Positions 1 to 34,260 of a DNA stretch of 64,000 nt are shown here, piece after piece (position 1 is the first letter of the stretch; the number at the start of each line of letters is the position of its first letter). The DNA is from Pyrocephalus nanus (lineage: Eukaryota; Chordata; Aves; Passeriformes; Tyrannidae), in assembly GCA_038380795.1 (NCBI GenBank), contig CM076268.1:14636001-14700000 (forward strand). Reading direction: 5' to 3'. The notes beneath the pieces were generated by a model that worked only from the letters and a program-made list of their open reading frames with translations, did not search any database and was not told the DNA's origin. A program made the position numbers and the translations under genes.

Positions 1-1808
1 TGTACTTTCCTTTTAATTTATTAAGCTGATTAGAGCAGGGGCCTGTCTTTTTGTGTATATTTGCAAAATGTTTGGCACCCTTTCAGTCAGTAACAGTTCA
101 CAAACACTTATATCTGCATTTAACTTCATTATTATAGGTAGTCACTTCGATTTTTCCTCACTTTTGTAGAGCAACTGCCTGTGAAAGTGCTTCTTGTAAA
201 TGATCTGAGCAGTTGTTGAAGGGTTTCAGCAGAGGAAACCTCTTTGGATGGAGAGGGAAAAAAAGAGAGCGAAAAGAAAAAGCGCAATGGAAATCTAAAC
301 TGAGATCTCAGGCTGTACAAACTGGCCCAAAAGAAAATGGGGGAATCTCCTTAGGAGGAACATTTTTAGTTCGCTAAAAAATAAACTTTACTCATAAATG
401 ATGAAAGTTATTATCATCAGAGGATGTGCTGTACCAAACAAACCTCCATTAGGCTGGGAATGATAAAACAGGCTAGACAGCCCTTTAAAAAAAAAAAAAA
501 TCATCATGTCTTTGATTTCCCAAGATATCAACCATGTCTGTTTCTGTAGTGCTGTCAAGTAAATCTGAGTTATGGATGCTGTAAAAGAAGCCAGCAAGGA
601 GAAAATTCAGCAAGTGAAAATTAAGACTGTTATCCGTACTTTACGAAAACACTTTTTTTTTTCAGACTCTTAAGCTCCTTCCCTGTGCTACACCATGACA
701 ATTTCTGAGAAGAACAAGACCAGTGAATGTGGTAAAGCTGTGGTCATCAGAGCATGACAGATTCTTTCTACTGAACTTTTTTCTCTTTCTGCAATGCAGT
801 GCCCATCATTTTCACCACAACAGCCTTAATGTCTGGAATGCAACCTCCTAAAATTGCCAGTGCCTCAAGGTGGGTGTTGCACAGTCTGAACTCCGCTGCT
901 GAAACCATTTTCTAGCATGTTTATGTATCATGTCTAACCTGATCAAACAGGCAGAGGACAGTTGCTTGATTTAATACAGTATCCAGACATTGCTCTTTAA
1001 TGTAGGTGACCTGGGAAGTTCTGTAACAAGCAAATACATCTGTCTGAGCTAGAAGGACTGGCTGGCTAGGGAGCTCAGCCACAGCAGGAGGAAAGCAAGC
1101 CTACTGAGAGAGCTTCCTCCCTCCATACGTGCAAAAGGCAAGGCATCAATCAAATCCAACTGCCTGGTCAGGAAAAGCACAGTTGGCAATGTTGTCTTTG
1201 CATTTTTGCCAGCATGAAAGGAACACAAACTGGCATTTCCAAATCTAGTCATAGGAAAACAGAACACGTTTTTTTGAGAGTCAATCCTGTACTCACTAGC
1301 AGCATAATTAAGAAACTTGTAAAAAATAAAAAGGGACAGGGACAAAAAGAAGGCACTGGCCCTATAAAGATTGTGCGTGTGGGCTCTTCCTAGCTGGAAC
1401 ACCAAAGGATAACACATGAGAAACTGGGAGAATGAAACAGTTTTAGGCAGCTACTGATCAATTTTTTTTTATTATTTTTTTTAACTTTATTTCCAGTTCT
1501 GTGAGAAGTTAGATACCATGTACTGTGATAGATTAAACAGCATTTGCTGTTTTCCTTTATCTGCCTAATTTGATGTATGGTCTCAAAAATACTCTGACAA
1601 GCTCAGGGTATCCTGGTCTTGCAGATTTGTCTGCGGAGAGAACTTGTGAGCTCCCAAGGTGTTGATCTCTCAACAGGATTTTTAAGGTACTAGAAAAACT
1701 GAGATGCACGATTTCCATAAAGCTTTGGGAACAGCTCTGGGGGTGGTCAAACCAGGTGCCATCTCAGCAGACAGAAATCCCCTCTGCCCAGTGCCTTTTC
1801 AGCAAGCA

Positions 1809-1908
1809 TTAAAAAAAACAAAAACAAAAACAAAAAAACAAACAAACAGAAAACCCAACCAACCAAACAAAACAACAACAACCAAACAAAAAAAAAAAAA
1901 AACACACC
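1809..1908. repeat. A-rich CAAA/CCAA simple repeat
   Basis: About 100 bases are made almost only of A and C, as irregular CAAA, CAAAA and CCAA units ending in a run of about 16 A. This is low-complexity DNA, and the Lys/Asn/Gln-rich frame across it is not a gene. Confidence 0.85.
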
Positions 1909-3779
1909 TCAGTGTACAACACCACCTCTGGATAGAGAATGCTCTTTGGCTCCATAAACTTCTTTGTACTCACTAACGGCCAGGTTTAAATTCACTTTTG
2001 TCTTTCATATCTTGAGAAGCAGCAAATGTGGCAGCAATTTGTCAAAGTCAAAGAGATACCAAGGGAAAACACAATAGTGAGACCAGGGCTCTGAAGACCA
2101 CAGTAGCCTAAGAAACATTTTCCTCAAACTGAGCCCAGCCCTGAGGAACAGAGAAATGTGTAGAAATATCCCCATTTCACATCATCATGTGAAAAAGAAA
2201 AAGCAATGAATATAAGAATGAATGCAAGCAAGCATTTATCCCACCATCTGGGAGGAGATGCTAGACGTGAAGGAAGAGGTATTACAGGGGGGATGGTAAA
2301 AATTGACTGAGACCTTCTATTTTTCTGGAAGGATGCTTCACATTCCAGCAGCAAAAATGAAGGAACCGGACATGAGAAGTAGATCAGAGAGGGAAAATAG
2401 GAAGATGGATGAAGTGCAAGACTGGAGGAGCAAACGAGTCAATTATGAAAAAAAGGAAGGAACTGTGTGCAGGAAGTCAACGAGGAGATGGAGCTCAGGG
2501 GAAGAAACAGCAGCCAAAATGCTCTCAAATCAGAGATGCTGCTGGGGCGAGAGAGACAGAAAAGAATTGGAATATTTCAGGTAATAAGAAAACTGTAAAC
2601 CACTGTCCTCTGCATGTATTTGAATATGGCTCCTGTGTCACCAACTTTATTCAGACAACTGAATTCTACAAAGACAGGAGATATCAGCTATGCCAAGCTG
2701 CAAACTCTTGGCTTGCCTTTAGAGAAATCAGAAGCAACACATGAAACTCAGAGCTAGAGAGCAAGAGGAGGAACCACTGAAAATCATGGGTCATATCTGA
2801 AAACCAGACAAGTAGATGAAGTAGAAACAAAGTGAAATGCCAGTGGTATAAACACAGTGAATGCCCAGAAGGAACCTAAGAGATGAAGAGTCAGAGGTGA
2901 GTGAGGCCAGCAGTACATCACTGAGCTGTACTCATGGAGGGAGGAGGAGACAGGCTGTTGCTGGATAGACTTTAAAAGAGTGCTCTGCTTCCATTGCCCA
3001 GCAAAAGCTCTAAAATAAATCCAGAAAAAGCATTCCTCTTTCTGCATAAATTCCACAGCCCTTACAGCAACACAGCCTCACCTCAGCACTGCTGAAGGGC
3101 TGACATGTCTGAAGAAGTGAGGGGAGAGGCGCAGAGTCCGTAGCCCAGGCACAGTAGCCTATTGCCCAGAAGAAAACTGCACAGAAAGTGCACATATTCA
3201 TAGCACAGACATCTTTGTCCTTTCTACCACAGGCAGCTGGGTGTTGCCTTCTCCTTCGACAGTTCCCCTTCTGTTAGTCCTTTAGTAACAGCAACATGGA
3301 GAAAGCTAAAAATAAAGCTATATAAGCAATGTAATAGGCATGCAATTGCATGTCTCTTTTCTTTGAAAAAATGATGCTCTATTTCCTGTTCAATGGAAAC
3401 TACAGTTTGATGTTACAACTATTAGCTTTTGACCGAATGCAAAAATTTGACTGAAACAATGACATTTCCCCCTGTATTTACTATTACCATATGTCACTGA
3501 TTATATATTTAAGTTGCAAAAATGAATTAAATTTCATGGCTTCCTCAAGTTAGACTGTCTTGGAATGGACTGTCTTTTGTTATTAACCAAAATGCTTGGA
3601 AAACAGTTTAAATCAAAACAGCAGACTTTTGGTATCATTTCAGGAGAAAATTGGTTATCACAAACCAAGTGCTTAACACATCATCATCCAGAAGGCTGGG
3701 TAAAGCTTTCCAAACCTGCAGCATCCATGGCCAGGATAGAGAAAAAGGGTTAATTGAACACCACAGACTCAGAGATGGA

Positions 3780-3813
3780 AAAAAAAGAGGAAAAAAAAAA
3801 AAAAAAAAAAAAA
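3780..3813. repeat. Poly(A) tract, interrupted
   Basis: An A run is broken once by GAGG and is then followed by 23 uninterrupted A. There is no AATAAA just upstream and no clear flanking duplication, so I call it a simple repeat and not a retrocopy tail. Confidence 0.8.
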
Positions 3814-4019
3814 GACACTGTTTGAAGCTCCCTTGCCTGGGGTCTTATTCCTTCTGCCTCAGAAGTTATCATGTATCCCACATTACAGTGCTTGTTTGAC
3901 TTACTTACGGAAAGTATCTTCTCTAAGCTGGCTACAGAGCATTAGTGACAATCACATTGCACATTTGTTCCAGGAGAAGCCAGCCTTGTCCTTGTGAGAT
4001 TTCTTCCTGCTTTCTGAGG

Positions 4020-4060
4020 AAAAAAAAAAAAATTCATTTTTGTTTGTTTGTTTGTTTTTA
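4020..4060. repeat. Poly(A) followed by (TTTG)n
   Basis: A run of about 13 A is followed within a few bases by four to five TTTG units. This is low-complexity sequence. Confidence 0.75.
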
Positions 4061-5507
4061 CTCCGTTTCCCATCGTGATTTGGACTGCTAACATTTCTAT
4101 CCCCACTAGCAGTCTCCAGTGGCTCCTAGCTCTTTTTGAAAGGACCAGCAGACAGCAAAGCCCCTGGGCTCCCATCAACTAGGAAGGAAGCGAATTGCAA
4201 CCCACAGCCTCTTGGATTCTGACTTCAGACCTTAAAGTCAAGGTGATGTAAGGAGACTTTAGTAAACTTCTCCTGTCCATGCTTCCTTCTTCCTCCAGGT
4301 CCTGTCTAGACCTGCACTGCTGGAAGAGGACAGCAGTGACTAGAGAAGCCGCCTCTGGCAGGGGTTGTGGATGTTGCAGGCTATAACATACAAGCTGCAG
4401 ATGGAGCTCAGATGTATGTAAAGCAGAGCCTGAGCAGAGCTGAGCGGGAATAAGGTTGTCATTCCTAACTGAAGACTTAAGGAAGAACAGGTAAGAGAAG
4501 TAGGGTTCATCATAAGAAAAGGACAGCTATGCTGTGCTTGCTGAAGGACTCACCAGGCAGGATACAGACAGGACAGGCCTCAGTGAGAACCCTGAAAATT
4601 CCTGTCATACTTTGCCAAAGACTCAATCAATTGAGCATGTGCTAAAGCTTAGTTTATTTTGTCTTATTTGGAGCTTTGGAAGATATTTCCTATCTTGACT
4701 CATTGAACACGCTCCAACCACACACCTGCAACTTCTGGAGTGCATCCTCTCAGTGAGAGGCTGGCTAGCACGTCATCACTTATGCAGGGCAAATCCTACT
4801 GAAAGCACATCAGACCACAGCTTTCGCACCAGTTTACTTTTACATGTAGCACATGTAAGCTAACATCTGGCAAGAACGCAACTATGTCCTGATCGAGATG
4901 GAGCTCATAGCAACAGATGGTGTTAGATACTGCAGGACCAGAGTGGTTCTATCCCTAACTGAGCATTATTCCCTCTCTTGCATTTTTACACCCTCTGGCC
5001 ACATCTTTTTCAGAGTGGATCTATTGTCACTATGGCTTTGCAGTCCCCTCAAGACCATATCCCACACTCAACATCACAGGTCACTGCCTAGCTCTAACAC
5101 CCAAGTGATTTTGCTACCACTGAGGCAAGTCAGTGCATGAAGCAGGGTGCTGATGCAAACATTAGTATAGTTCTTCAGTATAACATGAGGTTAGCAATAT
5201 CCTGAACCAGAGAGTGCCTCCAGTGCAGGAGGAAACTTTCTCTCCAGGCATACAGTAGCTCTGCCCGCAGGCACACAGGCCGCACCAGTACTTAGCAATC
5301 TGGCAAGCAACATCTGCTGCCTATTTGGGGGTAACAATGGAAAAGCCAGCACAGAGCAGCCTTCAGTGCCACCTCTTCAAGACTGAGAGTTTCATCGTAA
5401 AGGGAAAAGCATTCAGAAGAGAAAAACCAGCAACGAAATGAATGTTACTGTGATTCTGGTAGATACAAGATGTGACCAACCACCTCTGCAGCTTTACAGT
5501 TACTGTC

Positions 5508-5715
5508 CAAGATTATTTTCTTTTTTTTTTTTTTTTTTTTTTTTTTGCCAGAGCTTTATTTTGCCAGTGGAAGCGCGGAGAGAGATTGCCACCTTGTGGC
5601 CCCTCATCCTGCACTGCCATGTTTTTTTCCCACTTGTACTAGCCCAGACCAGTGGTTTCCAAAGTGCTGTCCAAGGACTTCTAGGGACAAAGGTACTATG
5701 GACAAGATTACTTTC
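5508..5715 (-). mobile_element. Poly(A)-tailed retroposed fragment with target-site duplication
   Basis: On the minus strand, about 155 bases of non-repetitive sequence end in AATAAA (complement of TTTATT near 5556-5561), then about 10 bases, then an uninterrupted run of 26 A (the T run at 5521-5546). The unit is flanked by a 13-base direct repeat, 5508-5520 and 5703-5715, matching at 12 of 13 positions (CAAGATTA[T/C]TTTC). Poly(A) signal, tail and target-site duplication together are the mark of a processed retrocopy, here 5'-truncated. I do not recognise the source transcript. CR1, the main avian LINE, does not normally leave poly(A) tails, so this is an unusual insertion for a bird. Confidence 0.6.
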
Positions 5716-25970
<20,255 letters not shown>

Positions 25971-27110
25971 GCAGCAATGTGACTAGAGCACAGTGCTGGA
26001 GGCCCATGCAGACTGGAGGTAGGAACCTGCTTCTTGGTACAACATTCCTTCCCCAGCAAATGGGAGGTCCCTCAATTTAAATAGCATAAAATCAATTTTC
26101 AAGCAGCAAAGCCCAGTGATGTGGTTTGGAGCCCATGTAGGCACGCATGTTTTGGGGGGCTAAAGTAGGGTCAAGGGATAGAGTAGCAGACTGGGTGTCA
26201 GAGACTGAGTGAGACCTTGACTCCTGTTTTCGCTAGAAACGTGTGTCTGTACCAATATCTCTGAGCCTGGCTAGGAAAGGTGTTGCAAACTTAAGGAGCA
26301 GCAGGTCATGGACAGCAAGCTCTGGCCACCTGCACCAGTCTGTGTTTGTGTCTTCCAGGTCTGCAGCATGGGGGTCTCCTGCCATGAGGCTCAAGTCCAA
26401 CAGCAGGAGGTCTGCACTTGCTCGCTGCCTGCCCGCCCACTCGTGCCGCCCCTCCCTGCAGGACTTGTGCAGAGCCCCATCCCCAGGCGAGAAAGGATGT
26501 ACCCCTGGCAGGGCTGAACCACCCAGGCAGCCTGGACCGGTTGCTGGAGTCCGAGGGCCGTTGCCCAGCTGCTCTCTGGTAGCATCTGGTCTCAAGGAAG
26601 AGGTGGAAAAAGGAAAGGTGGAGAAGTGTCTGTCATGGTATCCCTGCAGGCAGAGCAGGGAGGGGCGGCCCAACCCAGAACTGCCCTTAGCATCATTTAC
26701 CATCCCCATCCCAGCAAGGCCTGGAGCCCCTCGGTGCTGCACAGATGTGGTCTCCACCATGAGGAGGATGCGCTATTTGTGGGGTGCCACCTGCAGCTCA
26801 GGGCCCCAGCACGTTTGTGCCGTGCCTGGTGACACGCACGCTTGCAGCGCCTTGCTCATGCTGACCATCGACTCTGCCCCGCACTCCCGAGCCCCTGCTA
26901 GGCACAGGGCAGGGAGACCCACTCACCCCTGAGCACAGCCCCCTCCCTGGGGAGGGGCTGCTCCATGCTACATTGGACCATCCTCCTCTCCACACATGCC
27001 CACCTGTGTGAGGGGCACTTGCACCAAGCCTTCGGGTTGGTACAGACCAGTCAGTAGTTTTTGTAGAGGCTGAATGCAACGGGGATATTAAAAGTGATTT
27101 TTCCCTGAGC
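25971..27110 (+). other. CNNM1: Probable CNNM1 3' UTR
   Basis: No coding signal follows the CNNM1 stop. The first plausible poly(A) signal that I see is the common variant ATTAAA at 27087-27092, with U/GU-rich sequence in the next 40 bases (CTCTCTGTGTCAATGGGTG). No canonical AATAAA precedes it. The true 3' end could be elsewhere, and longer isoforms are possible. Confidence 0.4.
27087..27092 (+). terminator. CNNM1: Candidate CNNM1 poly(A) signal (ATTAAA)
   Basis: An ATTAAA hexamer lies 1.1 kb after the stop codon and is followed by GU-rich sequence. It is a variant signal, so the call is tentative. Confidence 0.3.
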
Positions 27111-27626
27111 AATGCCCTCTCTGTGTCAATGGGTGTAGGGAAAAACATGCTAACCCCTCCCACCAGGCCAGGCTGCCCTCATACCCAAGGCTAGGGGTGG
27201 CTGGAGTAACCGGACTCAGCATTACTGAAGGGAGCAAGCAGAGGAACAGGTCGGCAAGTGCTTCCCAATTTCTCTCCACAAACCTTGGCTCTCTGTCACT
27301 CCTGCTGTCAGGAAAGCAACTTGACATGCAGAGTTACACCACAGCAGTACAGACAGGGGGACTGAGGAAGAATAGGAGTTAGCATCATGCCATTGCAAAC
27401 ACAATAGTGGGATGCACATGCTGGAGTACAGCCTGACAGACAACAGAAATCTCATAGTCCACTCAAGCTGATAAAACTTCAGGTGGAATAACTGCAACTC
27501 TGTCTGGGCACTGCCCTTTCTAAGGAAACACACACAGCAAGTGAAGGGTGGACAGAGGAAAGCAAGGGCTGGAAAACAACCTACCCAAAAAGCTGAAGGA
27601 AACAGAGTCACTTAACCTAACTGGTG

Positions 27627-27880
27627 AAAGATGAGAAGGAGAGAGAGGAAGTTTTCAAATACCCAAAAAGCTGTTGTAAAGAGGAAAGGAATAATCTGTT
27701 CTCTGTTGCCATGGTAAATGGCATAATGGGTAATGAGCTTACACCACAGGAGAGGAGAAATTTAGGTCACTTGCTAGGAAAAACAAGGTTGGTAAGGCTA
27801 GCAAAGCACTGATACAAATCACATGTGGGGCCAGATGTGGGCCAGGTTCCACATCTGGAGGTCTGTAAGGACAGAATTGT
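27627..27880 (+). mobile_element. CR1 LINE fragment, sense orientation
   Basis: The stretch from TTTTCAAATACCCAAAAAGC through CTGTTGTAAAGAGGAAAGGA, then GGGTAATGAGCTTACACCAC and TCTGGAGGTCTGTAAGGACA follows the order and wording of the CR1 3' region (the well-known 'caaatacctgaaaggctgttgtaa...' and '...ggaggtctttaagaac' segments). It is heavily diverged and truncated and lacks a clear terminal octamer repeat. It sits in the CNNM1-GOT1 interval. Confidence 0.7.
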
Positions 27881-29290
27881 AAGCAGATTTCAGAAATAAC
27901 AAAAGCAGAATTGATTCCTTAACTCCTTCTCTTGAGATCACCCCTGAAAGTCATCCTTTAACTGCTTCCCTGTCATCCCTTTTGCGGGTGGGCACCAAGA
28001 AGAGAAAAAGCTCCCCCATCTGCAGAGAAAAAAGGCTACCTCTGGCTCATTCTTTTATGTGGCATGGCATAATCTAAAAAGGACAAACAAGACTCCATGT
28101 ACTCTCTACGTGCAAACACAGCAAAGGAATAAGGCACCATTTTGCCTTCTGTGCCTAAGCTGCAGCACAAGCAAACCCATCAAGGCAACAGTAACTATTG
28201 CTAGCTGACCTAGCTAGGAAAACAGCTGTTCCCCTTTCTCCACCAAGATCTTGTCAGGAGGCTGCTCTATCAAGGTGGTAATATCAGCTCACAAATAGAT
28301 CTGCAGTGACTGCAGAGAGCAGGAACAGATGGTCCCATCACTTTTTCAGTGCCAGAAACACAGGCTGTTGCTGGCAGACCCCACTGAAGCCAGGAGCAGT
28401 AGGTGGTGGTTCACCAGGGGCCTGCTGAAAAGGACGAACAGGAAAGATCCACTTTTTGACACCCTAGGGGCAGGCCAGAAGCTCTGGGTCAGGGAGAGAT
28501 GGCCACATGGCTGGGAAACACATGACCATCCAGAAAGCAAGCATATACAGACAGGATGAGCTGGACAGCACAGGGCAGGGGGGCAGAAAGAAGAACATAG
28601 GATGGACACGGGAGGAACTGGTCAGCTTCATGTAGAATCACAGGGAGCTCTCAGCAACACTCTGCCAATAAGTCTCCCCCTTCAGTAGCAGCTGAGATCA
28701 TTAGAGATGCAACATCCTGAGGCAGAAAGCAAAAGCCTTAAAACAAACTGAGTAAGAACCAGTGGACAAAGCAGAATGTTGAGGCTTTAACCTCAGCCCG
28801 GAAAGAGGTTTGTACAGCCTGAAGGCATGCTATCACACAAGGCAGGGGTAATATACAGAGACGGAGGTTTAATTTTCTGTCAGCAACACAAAGAAGCAAT
28901 TATCACAATTACAAATGTTTGCTCATATAAGGCTCAGAAATCGGGAAGGGGTGGGGTGAAGGGAGGAAGCTAGCAACAGCTTTGCCCCTCCCCAAAATAC
29001 TACTGAATGACATTTGTTCCCAAGCCGTATGAGATCCCAGCCACGGAGCTGTCATCCCACAGCGCATTGCACTGGCACCAGACTTCGCCTAGATCAAACT
29101 GATCAGTTATGTGCAGTTGATTTGGATGTGCTAAAGATGCAGCTCTAAGTACCTGAAGACCAGGCTGCTGAAAGTGAAACAAGAGCTGAGGTGGCTCATG
29201 CTACCCCCAGCCTCCCAGGGGCACTGGCTTACCATACTACATGGGGTACTTGAAAAAAGTCAGAAGATGATTATCCCTGATTGAGCTACC
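27881..29290. other. Intergenic sequence between the CNNM1 and GOT1 3' ends
   Basis: This is the tail-to-tail interval of two convergent genes. I see no ORF with family resemblance and no RNA gene. Part of it may belong to alternative 3' UTRs of either gene; for example, an ATTAAA on the minus strand (TTTAAT near 28868) could extend GOT1. Confidence 0.5.
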
Positions 29291-29303
29291 TATCGCTCCC
29301 ATC

Positions 29304-29309
29304 TTTATT
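29304..29309 (-). terminator. GOT1: Candidate GOT1 poly(A) signal (AATAAA)
   Basis: TTTATT on the + strand gives AATAAA on the minus strand about 105 bases after the GOT1 stop. This would produce a short 3' UTR. Longer forms cannot be excluded. Confidence 0.5.
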
Positions 29310-29412
29310 AAACCCCAAGAGGTGTGGGACAAGGCAAGCCATGAGAAGAAAAAGACATGGACTACACACTATAGCTTTGGTGACTTCATGTAAGTTTGGT
29401 TGTTCATGTGCT

Positions 29413-33150
<3,738 letters not shown>

Positions 33151-34260
33151 CGCGGAGCGCGGCCGGCGGCGCGTGCCGCGCCCGCTGACGCAGCGCGCGG
33201 GGTCGCGGGCGCCGCCCATGGCCGGCCCGTGCCCCGCCGGGCGCGGCCCCTGGCTGGGCGCGGAGCCGTCACCGCAGGCACCGCATCTGGTGCTGCGGGC
33301 ACTGCCGCGCTGCGGGGATGGCGGTGCGGGCCGCCCCGGGGTGCAGTGCCCGGGTGCAACACGGAGTGCTGCGAGGGACGCCGTGCCCGAGGCAGCGCAG
33401 CGCTGCCGGCGGCATCCGGGTGTGCCGTGCTCCGAGGGCACGGCACGGTCCTCACAGAGCACCCGGGGCTGCAGGTCAGCCCCGGAGCGCAAAGCTGGGG
33501 TGCACGGCGGCCCTGGGGCCGTGCGCAGGGCTCAGGGTGGTGCGGGAGGGCAGGTCTCGGAGGTGCTGGGAGGTGTCAGGGGGCCGTGTCCGGGCGGGAC
33601 GGGTCCGAGGGCAGTGCCCAGGGTGCGGGGGGGCCCAGCGGGGCCGTGGCGTGGGTGCAGGACCAGAACCGCTGTGAGGACGGCGGGTGTTCCCACCTCA
33701 GGACGGGCCACAGGAACCCTCCCATGTATCTGCCCCGAGTTTTTAAGGCATTTTCCCGATTCCCAGCCACCTGCAGGTCAGACGCTGTGGGATGATCCCC
33801 TCAGATCCTCCCGGCCCCAGGGAAACCCCAAAGTCACCTCGGAGGGTCCCCCCTCCGACTTGTTAGCTCGGGACCCCTCTCTCCGAGCGCAGGGCATCGC
33901 ACTGACCCACGGGGTGTTCCTCTCAGCGCCTCGCTCCCGAACTCCACACCCTTCCCGCAGGCACAGCGCTTCTCGCGCTGTCCTCGGACCTCCGTGGCTC
34001 TTGCGGGCCGCCCTCCAGCAGTGCGGGGACCTCCGGGGCCCCTGGGCGCGGGGTTGGCCGCCGTCGGGGCGCGGCGGTGCCGGGCGGTGCCGGCAGGGGG
34101 CAGGGCCGGCCCGCGCATCCCGCGGGGAGCGGCCCCGACGGCTCCGAGCCGGGCGGACGGCCCGCGGCTGCCCGAGCACCCCTCCCGCCTCCCCGGGCAG
34201 AGGGGTCGGTGCTGCGCGGTGCGTGGCCGGCTCCGTTAGGAACACGCCGCCTGTCTCGAG
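33151..34260. other. CpG-island flank upstream of GOT1
   Basis: GC-rich sequence continues about 1.1 kb beyond the CCAAT boxes. Long open frames exist on both strands only because stop codons are rare at this GC content; their Arg/Gly/Ala/Pro-rich products show no domain. A divergent non-coding transcript is possible but nothing in the sequence proves one. Confidence 0.5.

Larger units (their letters stand above)
1..5507. other. Intergenic sequence upstream of CNNM1
   Basis: I see no supportable gene here on either strand. The open frames are short, lack recognisable protein features and lie in A/T-rich sequence. The stretch contains several homopolymer and A-rich tracts, listed separately. 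In the human arrangement the neighbour on this side of CNNM1 is HPSE2, but I found no HPSE2 exon. Confidence 0.6.

Noticed and set aside
3791..3813. Possible retrocopy tail (23 A)
   Set aside because: No AATAAA just upstream and no flanking direct repeat. The tract is preceded by other A-rich sequence, so it is a simple repeat.
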